A stretch of DNA of 64,000 nt from contig CAJWFK010000006.1 of assembly GCA_913031125.1 (NCBI GenBank), forward strand, positions 40,031 through 104,030, read 5' to 3'. Made by a program: the position numbers and the translations under genes. The stretch's first letter is position 1; each line of letters begins with the position of its first letter. The notes under the pieces were generated by a model. The model had not been told where the DNA came from. It saw only the letters and a list, made by a program, of their open reading frames with translations, and searched no databases. The DNA comes from an uncultured Woeseia sp. GTDB taxonomy: Bacteria; Pseudomonadota; Gammaproteobacteria; Steroidobacterales; Woeseiaceae. Shown piece after piece: positions 30,063 to 40,654 of the stretch.

Positions 30063-31042
30063 ATAACACCCGCGCGAAAAAGATCATGAATGTTTAGTGC
30101 TCCCACTAAACAGTTTTCATCGTCCGCGACCAGTAACCCAGTTATCTTATTTTCATCAAGGACGTGCACTGCTTCGACTGCCATGTCATGTGGTGCGATC
30201 GTGATGCAATTGGATTGCATGATTGCCTCCATGTTCGTTTTGTGTAAGTCAACGTTATCGTTGAGCACGCGACGTAGGTCGCCATCTGTAAATATCCCGA
30301 GAATTCTATTATCCGGGTCGACTATTGCTGTCATACCCAGACCTTTCTGAGACATTTCTAGCAAACCATTGCCCAAGGTTGTATCGGCACTAACCGCCGG
30401 AATTTCGGGTCCAGCATGCATAATGTCTTTCACCCTTAACAACAGCTTTTTACCAAGGTTTCCCCCAGGATGTGACAAAGCGAAATCTTCTTCCGTAAAG
30501 CCCCGACTTTTGAGTAATGCGACAGCAAGTGCGTCTCCCATGACGAGTGTTGCGGTCGTACTAGCCGTGGGCGCAAGATTCAAAGGACATGCTTCTTCGC
30601 TGATGCCCACGTCTAGGCAAACATCGGCACTTTTAGCCAATATCGAGTCCGAATTGCCAGTTATCGAAATCAGTTTTATTCCGATGTGTTTTACTAATGG
30701 CAGTATAGTTAGTATTTCATGGGTTTTCCCTGAATAAGACACGGCTAACAAAAGATCATCGGCAGTAATCATCCCAAGATCGCCATGGCTCGCTTCCGCC
30801 GGATGCATAAAAAATGAAGGGGTTCCTGTGCTCGCTAGAGTAGCAGCGATCTTGCCACCGACATGTCCGGATTTGCCCATGCCAGTCACAACAACACGTC
30901 CTTTTGTTTCAAGGCATAATCTACATGCTTTAGCAAACGTTTCGTCAAGGGTCCCTATCAGTTCTTTTATGGCGCGTGATTCAATCTCGAGCACCGAGGT
31001 TGCGAGTGCGATAAGATCTTTATTACTTTGAGTTTTGCTCAA
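30059..31042 (-). CDS. kdsD: D-arabinose 5-phosphate isomerase
   Basis: It converts ribulose-5-phosphate to arabinose-5-phosphate, the first step to Kdo. It has 327 residues: an N-terminal SIS domain with GMGKSGHVGGKIAATLASTG and HPAEASHGDLGM, then two CBS domains (about residues 205-325). Overlap with kdsC by 4 nt shows coupling. It lies 21 nt after the yrbG-like antiporter. Confidence 0.97.
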   Translation of the reverse strand: MSKTQSNKDLIALATSVLEIESRAIKELIGTLDETFAKACRLCLETKGRVVVTGMGKSGHVGGKIAATLASTGTPSFFMHPAEASHGDLGMITADDLLLAVSYSGKTHEILTILPLVKHIGIKLISITGNSDSILAKSADVCLDVGISEEACPLNLAPTASTTATLVMGDALAVALLKSRGFTEEDFALSHPGGNLGKKLLLRVKDIMHAGPEIPAVSADTTLGNGLLEMSQKGLGMTAIVDPDNRILGIFTDGDLRRVLNDNVDLHKTNMEAIMQSNCITIAPHDMAVEAVHVLDENKITGLLVADDENCLVGALNIHDLFRAGVM

Positions 31043-31063
31043 ATATCTGCTCCCTTACTATCA

Positions 31064-32074
31064 CTAATCGATTCTAACGTTTTGTGTGACTAGATAGGCA
31101 TTAAAAGAAAGATAGGCAGCCAAAAGTATTATCCCCTTAAATCGACCGATATGTTTATTCTTTGGCTTATATGTCATCGCAAAGAGCGCGAGTGTGAGAG
31201 CTACCATGACGACCAGGTGGAGGGATAGGACATTTGGTGGCAACTCGATGGGGTTATCCGGAATCAGGGCAGCAACGCCCACAACTCCCAACAGGTTAAA
31301 TATGTTGGATCCAACAATGTTCCCGAGAACCAGACCATATTCTCCCCTAAATGCGCCAACTACGGATACCACTAACTCGGGTAGACTCGTTGCTAGAGCT
31401 ACAAGCGTTATGCCTATGATAATCTCGGAGACGCCAAATTCTCGAGCAATACTTACTGCACCCTTGACCAGCAGTTCAGCTCCAGCAAGCAGTGTGACGA
31501 GCCCAATCACTACCCAAAATATTGCGACTATCATCTTTATGTCATTTTCTATCTCTGTGCCGTTGCTAATCTCTTGTGGATTTTGGAGTGTTGATCGGAG
31601 CGTCGCTGGAGCAGCAAGAGCAGTGCCTCTTCTTACTACCCATACACCAAAAATCACCAAGGCAGCAAGTAGGACAATCCCATCGATGCGGGTAAGTACA
31701 GAATCCGAAAACAGGAATACTGTCATACAGGTGATAACAATTAGAATCCCCATTTCACGTTGTGCATTTGTCGTTTGCAGTTTGATGGGGTGAATTAATG
31801 CTACGGCACCCAAGACAAGTCCAATATTTGCAATGTTGGATCCAATGGCATTGCCAATAGCTAGCTCGGGCTCTCCGCGCAATGCTGCTACCGTTGATAC
31901 CAGAAATTCGGGTGCCGAAGTGGCAAATGATACGATGGTAAGACCGATCATTAATGGAGTTACACCAAGATTACGGGCTACGGCAGAGGCACCATATACA
32001 AAACGGTCACCGCCCCAAACTAGGAGGATCAGGCCCCCGACAACTTGCGCAAGATAAGTGAGAGATTCAGGCAT
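31064..32074 (-). CDS. yrbG: Sodium/calcium exchanger-family antiporter (YrbG-like)
   Basis: An inner-membrane cation antiporter of 336 residues with two inverted halves. Each half carries the exchanger alpha repeat: the first has SFATSAPEFLVS and GNAIGSNIANIG, the second VALATSLPELVVS and GNIVGSNIFNLLG. It has about ten membrane helices. It heads the kdsD-kdsC-lpt-rpoN series as in E. coli. The 150-nt gap to ibaG holds divergent regulatory DNA and no mla genes. Confidence 0.95.
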   Translation of the reverse strand: MPESLTYLAQVVGGLILLVWGGDRFVYGASAVARNLGVTPLMIGLTIVSFATSAPEFLVSTVAALRGEPELAIGNAIGSNIANIGLVLGAVALIHPIKLQTTNAQREMGILIVITCMTVFLFSDSVLTRIDGIVLLAALVIFGVWVVRRGTALAAPATLRSTLQNPQEISNGTEIENDIKMIVAIFWVVIGLVTLLAGAELLVKGAVSIAREFGVSEIIIGITLVALATSLPELVVSVVGAFRGEYGLVLGNIVGSNIFNLLGVVGVAALIPDNPIELPPNVLSLHLVVMVALTLALFAMTYKPKNKHIGRFKGIILLAAYLSFNAYLVTQNVRID

Positions 32075-32166
32075 GCAAAGCTACATAATGGAAAACGTGC
32101 GGATCTCCCATAGGGGGTGATCAGCTTATTAAGGTGAATAAGAATACTAATAATACACAATGGAAT

Positions 32167-32186
32167 GTGTAACTGTTTTGTTACAC
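32167..32186. promoter_or_regulatory. Palindromic operator-like site between yrbG and ibaG
   Basis: GTGTAAC-N6-GTTACAC is a perfect 7-bp inverted repeat with a 6-bp spacer, 38 nt before the ibaG start and 92 nt from the yrbG start. Its layout is close to the TyrR/PhhR-type TGTAAA-N6-TTTACA box (10 of 12 positions). Which protein binds, if any, is unknown. Confidence 0.4.
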
Positions 32187-32224
32187 TGCATACAACACAA
32201 TTTGAATAAACTGAGAAAAAGTAC

Positions 32225-32479
32225 ATGGATCCCCAAGAAATTAGAATTCTCATTGAAAAAGGTATTGATGAGGCCACCGTTCAAGTCTTTAGTGAAGACA
32301 ATACCCATTATTCTGCCATTGTGGTTTCGCCAATTTTCAAAGGGAGGCTCCCAATAGCCCGTCATCAACTTATCTACAGATGTTTGGGCAGCCTAATGGG
32401 TAACGAGATTCATGCAATGAGTATTCGTGCACATACCCCCGAGGAATGGAATAACCTTAGAGCGAAGAAGCAGGGCTAA
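32225..32479 (+). CDS. ibaG: BolA-family protein IbaG
   Basis: A small acid-stress-linked BolA-like protein of 84 residues that by family knowledge partners with monothiol glutaredoxins in Fe-S handling. The core includes HYSAIVVSPIFKGRLPIARHQLIY and a conserved His (the longest run I rely on is GRLPIARHQ). ATG 32225 starts MDPQEIRILIEKG. It lies 6 nt before murA, the usual gammaproteobacterial neighbour. Confidence 0.93.
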   Translation: MDPQEIRILIEKGIDEATVQVFSEDNTHYSAIVVSPIFKGRLPIARHQLIYRCLGSLMGNEIHAMSIRAHTPEEWNNLRAKKQG

Positions 32480-33745
<1,266 letters not shown>

Positions 33746-34098
33746 CTTTTGCTTAACTTGGCGATCAGGTCAATATGGCTTTCCAAAAAGTAGAATGTTG
33801 TGTTTGCTGGCCAATTTTGAAATGCCCCGTGTATAATGCGCGACTGATTTTGTGCCCAGTACCGAGCCCATCGAAGATCTGGTTGTGTGACGGCCCTGGA
33901 AGCAAATCTACTATTTGGGCAAAAGCGATAAGCGATCTGCTTTAGAGTCGTATTAAATTGTTTTAAGAGAGAATTGTAGTTAATCAAAATTGCATGGAAG
34001 AAGGTAATTGCTGCTTGATTCTTTATCATTAATACCCATGCTGTTGTAGCGTGCAACACAGATTAAATACTCAACCTAGCAATCATTAGGAGTGCTTA
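33746..34098 (+). other. 353-nt gene-free region with petABC promoter and long leader
   Basis: I see no open reading frame of value, tRNA or terminator with a T-run. It carries a consensus TATAAT at 33832 and then about 250 nt of potential untranslated leader before petA. In related genomes the rplM-rpsI pair often stands directly upstream of petABC. Nothing recognisable of either is left here. Confidence 0.6.
33832..33837 (+). promoter_or_regulatory. Consensus -10 box followed by GC-rich discriminator, likely petABC promoter
   Basis: A perfect TATAAT is preceded by GTG and followed by GCGCGAC. A GC-rich discriminator is typical of stringently controlled promoters. No clear -35 is found at 16-18 bp. 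It is the best promoter candidate ahead of petA and implies a leader of about 250 nt. Confidence 0.5.
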
Positions 34099-34692
34099 AT
34101 GACAGATGACGTAGATCATATCGATCGCCGAAGGCGTCATTTTTTGACAGTTGCTACATTAGTTACTGGTGGGGCCGGTATGGTGGCAGCGTCAATACCA
34201 TTTTTATCTTCATTGAAACCAAGTGCGCGGGCGAAGGCTTTGGGAGCTCCTGTTGAAGTGCCAGTGGGTTCGCTGGAGCCGGGGGAAATGATTCGCGTGA
34301 TGTGGAGAGGTAGATTGGTCTTTGTTTTGAGGCGAGATGAGGAAATGCTTTCTCGGCTAACGGATGTAAATGACCTGCTCAGAGATCCACATTCTGAAGT
34401 TATTGATCAACAGCCCGAGTTTGCTGTCAATGAGCATCGGTCTCTTCGGCCCGAATTCCTAATTGTCGAAGGTGCTTGCACGCACTTAGGTTGTGCACCG
34501 CTAGCTGAGTTTGAAGTAGGGCCTGCGGACGACTGGTTTGGTGGCTTTTTTTGCCCGTGCCACGGCTCACGGTTTGATTTGTCAGGGCGAGTCTATAAAG
34601 GCGTCCCGGCACCAACGAATCTTAGAGTTCCTCCCTATCGTTTTATAAATGACGATGTAATCATAATTGGTGCAGAACCGGTGGCGGTGTAA
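34099..34692 (+). CDS. petA: Ubiquinol-cytochrome c reductase Rieske iron-sulfur subunit
   Basis: It carries the 2Fe-2S cluster of the bc1 complex and transfers electrons from quinol to cytochrome c1. It has 197 residues: an N-terminal Tat-type segment (DRRRRHFLTVAT) followed by one membrane anchor, then the cluster motifs CTHLGC (Cys127, His129, Cys132) and CPCHGS (Cys152, Cys154, His155). AGGAG lies 9 nt before the ATG. Its stop overlaps the petB start by one base. Confidence 0.98.
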   Translation: MTDDVDHIDRRRRHFLTVATLVTGGAGMVAASIPFLSSLKPSARAKALGAPVEVPVGSLEPGEMIRVMWRGRLVFVLRRDEEMLSRLTDVNDLLRDPHSEVIDQQPEFAVNEHRSLRPEFLIVEGACTHLGCAPLAEFEVGPADDWFGGFFCPCHGSRFDLSGRVYKGVPAPTNLRVPPYRFINDDVIIIGAEPVAV

Positions 34693-35942
34693 TGACAGGG
34701 TTAGAGTCAGAAATGGGGAAGGATAGAAGTGCTTTTATAAAATGGGTAGATGATCGTTTTCCATGGACGGAAACGATGAGGTATCACGTCACTGAATACT
34801 ATGCTTCGAAGAATTTTAACTGGTGGTATATCTTTGGTGTGCTTGCAATGGTGATATTAGTAATACAGTTTGTTACTGGTATTTTCCTTACGATGAACTA
34901 TAAGCCATCGGCCGCTGAAGCCTTTGCGTCCATTGAGTATATTATGCGTGACGTTGAATGGGGATGGCTCATCCGTTATATGCATTCGACCGGTGCCTCT
35001 TTCTTATTTATTGTCGTATACCTGCACATGTTTCGGGCCATGCTGTATGGCTCATACAAAAAGCCCCGTGAATTAATATGGATAATCGGAATGTTGATTT
35101 TCTTTGTGTTATTCGCAGAGGCATTTGCTGGTTATTTATTACCATGGGGCCAGATGTCATATTGGGGCGCCCAGGTCATCATCTCGTTATTCGGCGCTAT
35201 TCCGTTTGTTGGCGAAGCATTAGTGGAATGGATTAGAGGCGATTACGCAATTTCAGATATCACGCTTAATCGTTTTTTTGCATTCCACGTAGCACTGTTG
35301 CCGCTCGTTTTTGTAGGCTTAATATTTTTGCATATTGTTGCTTTACACCACGTAGGTTCCAATAACCCTGACGGTGTCGAGATTAAGGAACACAAGGGAG
35401 CAGATGGGGTTCCTTTGGATGGTATTGCATTTCATCCCTATCACACCAGCAAAGATTTGGTTGGGATAATAGTGTTCTTAATGATTTTCTCGGCGGTGGT
35501 GTTTTTTGCACCCGACATGGGTGGTTACTTCTTAGAACATGCTAATTTCGAACCAGCCAATACGATGGCGACTCCTGAGCACATAGCGCCTGCGTGGTAC
35601 TTCACGCCGTTCTATGCAATCCTGCGGGCGGTGCCGGACAAATTATGGGGTACGATACTCTTTGGAGCTTCGGTGTTGCTACCGGCTTTTCTACCGTGGC
35701 TAGATCGGTCGCGGGTGAAATCTATTCGTTATCGCGGCTGGATGTATAAACTGGCCTTAACTATATTCGTCGTCAGTATTGTAGTGCTTGGTTGGTTGGG
35801 ATTGCAGCCGGCTGAAGGTATTTATGTTCCTCTGGCAAGAATTTTCTCGATCTTCTATTTCTCATTTTTCATATTGATGCCTTACTACACAACAATTGAC
35901 AAGACGAAGCCGGTACCCGATAGGGTGGTTTATAATGCATAA
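34692..35942 (+). CDS. petB: Cytochrome b of the bc1 complex
   Basis: The membrane subunit with the b hemes and both quinone sites. It has 416 residues and about eight helices. The heme-ligand histidines lie in YMHSTGASFLF with VYLHMFRAM and in FHVALLPLV with FLHIVALHH. The Qo-site PEWY motif reads PAWY (Ala301). From memory, non-Glu residues at this position are known in beta/gammaproteobacteria. It is translationally coupled to petA and overlaps petC by 8 nt. Confidence 0.98.
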   Translation: MTGLESEMGKDRSAFIKWVDDRFPWTETMRYHVTEYYASKNFNWWYIFGVLAMVILVIQFVTGIFLTMNYKPSAAEAFASIEYIMRDVEWGWLIRYMHSTGASFLFIVVYLHMFRAMLYGSYKKPRELIWIIGMLIFFVLFAEAFAGYLLPWGQMSYWGAQVIISLFGAIPFVGEALVEWIRGDYAISDITLNRFFAFHVALLPLVFVGLIFLHIVALHHVGSNNPDGVEIKEHKGADGVPLDGIAFHPYHTSKDLVGIIVFLMIFSAVVFFAPDMGGYFLEHANFEPANTMATPEHIAPAWYFTPFYAILRAVPDKLWGTILFGASVLLPAFLPWLDRSRVKSIRYRGWMYKLALTIFVVSIVVLGWLGLQPAEGIYVPLARIFSIFYFSFFILMPYYTTIDKTKPVPDRVVYNA

Positions 35943-36675
35943 GACAACGTCGATTGGATCCGCATTATTCTTTGCTGTGTTTCTAGTAACTTCTGGGCTG
36001 AATGCAGCGACGGAAATAGAGTTGCAGCCTGCCAATAATGATCCTGATGACATCCAGTCACTCCAGCGTGGTGCTCGCAATTTCATGAACTATTGTTCAG
36101 GTTGTCACTCAGCCAAGTATGTACGCTTTAATACGATTGGCCGTGATCTAGAAATAAGCGAAAAACAAATGATAGAAAACCTGATGTTTAATGCTGATAA
36201 AACCTTCGATACGATTCAGGTTACTATGCCGGTGGAAGATTCGGCTAGATGGTTTGGCACCTCACCGCCTGATTTGTCACTAATAGCTCGATCCCGCGGC
36301 GTAGACTATATCTACAATTTTCTTAAGGATTTTTATTTGGATCCAGGAAGTCCAACGGGCGTGGATAATCGTGTTCTTGCTGGGACGAGCATGCCTCATA
36401 TTTTATGGGAACTGCAGGGTTACCAAAACGCCATATTTTCTGTTGATGAAGACGGTGTGCAGCATTTAGACCGTTTTGAAGCTGTAACAGCAGGTACAAT
36501 GTCTTCCGACCAATACGATGGCTTTGTCCGTGATACGGTGAATTTCCTAGCATATATAAGCGAACCAATTCGTTCAACGCGGCGTGCGCTTGGCGTAAAG
36601 GTACTGATGTTTCTAGTGTTTTTCTTGGTTCTCGCTACTATGCTGAAGAAGCAAATATGGAAGGATGTCACCTAA
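35935..36675 (+). CDS. petC: Cytochrome c1
   Basis: The c-type heme subunit of the bc1 complex, exported and membrane-anchored. From ATG 35935 it has 246 residues with a signal peptide (residues 1-24, ending LNA/A), one CxxCH heme site (Cys54, Cys57, His58), and a C-terminal anchor (VLMFLVFFLVLATML). A likely distal heme ligand Met lies in GTSMPHILWE. The TTG at 35896 would add a non-signal tail, so ATG is preferred, overlapping petB by 8 nt. Confidence 0.96.
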   Translation: MHKTTSIGSALFFAVFLVTSGLNAATEIELQPANNDPDDIQSLQRGARNFMNYCSGCHSAKYVRFNTIGRDLEISEKQMIENLMFNADKTFDTIQVTMPVEDSARWFGTSPPDLSLIARSRGVDYIYNFLKDFYLDPGSPTGVDNRVLAGTSMPHILWELQGYQNAIFSVDEDGVQHLDRFEAVTAGTMSSDQYDGFVRDTVNFLAYISEPIRSTRRALGVKVLMFLVFFLVLATMLKKQIWKDVT

Positions 36676-36745
36676 GTTTAGGGTGACTAGCTAGTTTGAT
36701 TGCTAACAATAAAAATATTAACAATATCTTTGAGGGGAACTCATC

Positions 36746-37375
36746 ATGGCAGTAATTCCAAACCGCCGATCTGTGATGACGCTGTTTTCGAGACCGACCT
36801 GTATTCATAGTCATCGTGCTCGTCTGGTTTTAGCGGAAAAAAATATTAAGATCGAGATTGAGAATGTGGAGGGACAAGACTTACCTGAAGATTTGATGGA
36901 TCTCAATCCTTATCATACTGTGCCGACATTGGTGGATCGAGATCTTGTTCTCTACGATACTAGAGTAATTCTTGAGTATTTGGATGAACGTTTCCCGCAT
37001 CCCCCACTGATGCCAGTTGATCCAGTCACTAGAGCTAAGTTTAGGTTAGCCTTATTTCGTATTGAAACAGATTGGTACCAGCTCGTGGACGGATTTGACG
37101 TAGATGGAGACCGTAAGCTAGCCGCCAAACCCAGAAAGATGCTAGAAGAGAGTATCATTTCTACCGCCGACGTGTTTTCAGTCAAGCCATATTTTTTGAG
37201 TGAAGACTTGTCTTTGGTTGACTGTACCATTGCGCCTCTTTTGTGGCGTTTGCCAGTTTATGGTATCGATTTGGGTTCTCTAGGTGCTCCGATAGAGGCC
37301 TATATGGAGCGTGTGTTTGAGCGGCGCTCGTTTCAGGAAAGCCTTACGGAGCTTGAAGAAGAGATGCGACTGTAA
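36746..37375 (+). CDS. sspA: Stringent starvation protein A
   Basis: An RNA-polymerase-associated protein with a glutathione-S-transferase fold. It has 209 residues: a thioredoxin-like N-terminal domain with MTLFSRPTCIHSHRARL and NPYHTVPTLVDRDLVLYDTR, then an all-helical C-terminal domain. The ribosome site GAGGGG precedes the ATG. It keeps the petABC-sspA-sspB order common in gammaproteobacteria. Confidence 0.95.
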   Translation: MAVIPNRRSVMTLFSRPTCIHSHRARLVLAEKNIKIEIENVEGQDLPEDLMDLNPYHTVPTLVDRDLVLYDTRVILEYLDERFPHPPLMPVDPVTRAKFRLALFRIETDWYQLVDGFDVDGDRKLAAKPRKMLEESIISTADVFSVKPYFLSEDLSLVDCTIAPLLWRLPVYGIDLGSLGAPIEAYMERVFERRSFQESLTELEEEMRL

Positions 37376-37455
37376 GACATTGTTGGCTTGGCAAAAATCA
37401 AAATATGTTATTTTTCTTTAGATTTTTATCTTCTCTCGCATGTTAGTTATAGGAT

Positions 37456-37857
37456 ATGACTAACAAAAATACATCTAAACGACCTTACCTCATTCGTGCT
37501 ATGCACGAATGGATGATAGATAATTCTCAAACTCCACACATCGTCGTGGATGTAAAAGTGGACGGTTTGTCTGTGCCGGTCGAACACATTGTTGACGGAA
37601 AAATTACACTCAATATTAGTCATACAGCGGCACATGAGCTTGAAATAACTAATACAAACATGACCTTCCAGGCAAGATTTGGCGGTATTCCTTTTGATGT
37701 TTGCGTACCGGTCAATGCCGTAATGGGTATTTATGCAAAGGAGACAGGACAAGGGATGGTTTTCTCAGAGAAGTTTGATAATGATCGGAAACTACCTAAA
37801 GATTCCGCGATGAAAAAGGTGTCAAAAAAACGCTCACATCTTAAGATAGTTAGCTAG
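37456..37857 (+). CDS. sspB: ClpXP protease specificity-enhancing factor
   Basis: An adaptor that delivers ssrA-tagged proteins to ClpXP. It has 133 residues: the conserved RPYLIRAMHEWMIDNSQTPH opening, a beta-barrel core with FQARFGG, and a basic tail (KKVSKKRSHLKIV) in the place of the ClpX-binding peptide. It lies 80 nt after sspA and is probably cotranscribed with it. Confidence 0.95.
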   Translation: MTNKNTSKRPYLIRAMHEWMIDNSQTPHIVVDVKVDGLSVPVEHIVDGKITLNISHTAAHELEITNTNMTFQARFGGIPFDVCVPVNAVMGIYAKETGQGMVFSEKFDNDRKLPKDSAMKKVSKKRSHLKIVS

Positions 37858-37926
37858 AAAATGTTGAGCAGTAAATGATTCGATTATTATGCCTAGTTTT
37901 CTAAAACGACTTATGCTTCACTTTAA

Positions 37927-38517
<591 letters not shown>

Positions 38518-38678
38518 CTAATTCACTCTTTTCGTCACCGCAAGGTTTTATTGCTCTCAAAACAAACAATTTATTTGACCAGAAAAATTGTTTTACACGA
38601 GGCATTACTATTTCCATTCCCTAGCTTTTATAAATGTTCTGTACTGCCAGTATAAGGATCGTCGTAGTACCACCGACT

Positions 38679-40562
38679 TTACTCCTTAATTTTATCGAAA
38701 TTCCTATGACCGTCGTACCTCTGGGGTAAATGAGCTGGTTGCTCACCATCGAATTGTGCCCATTCTAGTCGACGATGAATTTTTCGATCCGCTGTAAGAA
38801 AGAGGCGCCCGGTGGCACCCGGAATTTCACTTATGCTATCACCACGGGCATTAAACAATGCACTGACTAAATGATATGCGTCATACCCCATTGCATGCAG
38901 ACGAGCTAGCCTCCGCTCACTAGGCCAATATTTCTCATAAGTAGTTGGAAAGTCTGCGATCCAAGGTGGCGGTGCAATTATCCAAGGGGCATCGGTAAAC
39001 ATTACTCCTGTCAGGTCAGAGTCCGACTTGCCATCCATCGAGTATATGTAAGATGTTGAATAGACGGGTAGATCACCAGCATAATGAAATTTTAGTTGAG
39101 ACTTAATGAGCCTCCCTACTTTAGAGTCAGCAGCAAGAAAAATGAAATCGATGTCTTGACGCCGACGCGGGTCAAATTGCAGTGGCTGACCTATATGGGT
39201 TCGCAATCGCTGATACCGGCCCACGCTATCGCTTAGACCTAACAGTTTCTCTATTTCGAACGAGAAATCTTGGGCCAACGGCTCATAGCGCTGGTAATCG
39301 ATGAGTGCTCCATCCGCTTTTTCAAATTGGAAGGAAAAAGTGTTTAGCATACGCTGTCCCCAGTCATTGGCAGGAACCAATGCAGCGCCCCGGGTATTTT
39401 GATCGTCAAGCGCACGTGCAGCGACAGCTGTAGCCTCGTCTTCTGGTGCGAGAGCGAATTGATATAGGTTTCCCGGTCCCAACCAGCCATCCGCAAGATA
39501 GTTAAGGCTTAGCACAGGAACTGAAAGGGTCTGAGTTGTAACTAGTTTTGCGACGTTTTTTCTTAACAGCGGGCCAACAACAAAGTCTGCTCCATCTTCT
39601 AAGCCTGAGGTATAAGCCTTTTCTAGCCCGCCCTCCCCATTAACGTCATAGGAACGGATAGTTTGTTGATTGTCTAATCCGCTAGCTGCAGCAAAATAAG
39701 CTCCCAAGAAGCCATGCTGGATAGCATTGCCGGCTGCCTCATTAGCACCAGAAAGCGGCAGTAATAATGCGATCTTTTTGGGATAATTGAGGCTGCTGTC
39801 TTTCGGTAGTGACCCCTTGTTCAAAATTTCTATTGCAGGATGATTTCGGTTAGTTGCGTACCAATTCTCCACGCTATCTCGCCAGCTAATACCTCTTTCA
39901 CCTGTAGAATTCGCTGCTGCTGCAAGTGTTAACCAGCCTCGGGTTATGGGATCTGTTGACGCGTTTGCTGCTTCGTGCAAATTTTGCACGTCAGCCAAGC
40001 GTAACTGGGCCCAAAGCTTTTTTCGGCTATGCCTGATGGCATCTAAATTAAGTAATTTGGATTCTCTCCGATTGTATAAGCCTACTGCGCTCAGCAGCCT
40101 GCCTTTCTGAAACCAACTATCGGCCAGCAACAAATCTAATCTGTTCCTGTATTTAGGTGGCAAGGTTTCTTTTTCGAGTGGTTCAAGTAGTGATAGCGCG
40201 CCATTAGGATTCCCTTCCCATAGCAGTAAAGCTGAGACGTCAGCTGTCCAAAGCCAGAGCAACTCGCCGCTTGAAGGACGTTGTATTTGGCTCAGTGCGT
40301 TACGGGCACGTCGTTCATCACCGGCAAATAGCCATTGTTCTATTGCCAGCAGAGTCAGGCGATCACGCTCGGCTCCAATCGCTTGTGTGGCGAGACCGAT
40401 ATAGATATCAGCAGCATCATAGAACTGGTTTGCGGCAGCCAATATTTCAGCTCGTTGCTCATTTTTGCCCGCGATATAACTCAGGTTTGGTGTTGCACAG
40501 CTGGCAGCCAATGCTGTGCACATTAAGAACAGTGTGATCTGATTTCGAAATTTTATTTTCAT
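38679..40562 (-). CDS. lpoA: Penicillin-binding protein activator LpoA (LppC family lipoprotein)
   Basis: An outer-membrane lipoprotein that stimulates PBP1A from the periplasm. From ATG 40562 it has 627 residues: a lipoprotein signal with lipobox-like LAASC near residue 22, a helical TPR-like N-terminal half, and a C-terminal half resembling a type I periplasmic-binding protein (starting KIALLLPLSGANEAAG). A TTG ten codons upstream gives an unlikely leader. It is divergent from rsmI, as in most gammaproteobacteria, but yraN is absent on its diaA side. Confidence 0.93.
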   Translation of the reverse strand: MKIKFRNQITLFLMCTALAASCATPNLSYIAGKNEQRAEILAAANQFYDAADIYIGLATQAIGAERDRLTLLAIEQWLFAGDERRARNALSQIQRPSSGELLWLWTADVSALLLWEGNPNGALSLLEPLEKETLPPKYRNRLDLLLADSWFQKGRLLSAVGLYNRRESKLLNLDAIRHSRKKLWAQLRLADVQNLHEAANASTDPITRGWLTLAAAANSTGERGISWRDSVENWYATNRNHPAIEILNKGSLPKDSSLNYPKKIALLLPLSGANEAAGNAIQHGFLGAYFAAASGLDNQQTIRSYDVNGEGGLEKAYTSGLEDGADFVVGPLLRKNVAKLVTTQTLSVPVLSLNYLADGWLGPGNLYQFALAPEDEATAVAARALDDQNTRGAALVPANDWGQRMLNTFSFQFEKADGALIDYQRYEPLAQDFSFEIEKLLGLSDSVGRYQRLRTHIGQPLQFDPRRRQDIDFIFLAADSKVGRLIKSQLKFHYAGDLPVYSTSYIYSMDGKSDSDLTGVMFTDAPWIIAPPPWIADFPTTYEKYWPSERRLARLHAMGYDAYHLVSALFNARGDSISEIPGATGRLFLTADRKIHRRLEWAQFDGEQPAHLPQRYDGHRNFDKIKE

Positions 40563-40654
40563 GGCTAAATATTCATAATCGCGCATACTCAATACATGCT
40601 AGGCTGGATATGACTGCTACAGCACAAAACTGATATGCACAAGGATTCTAGCAA

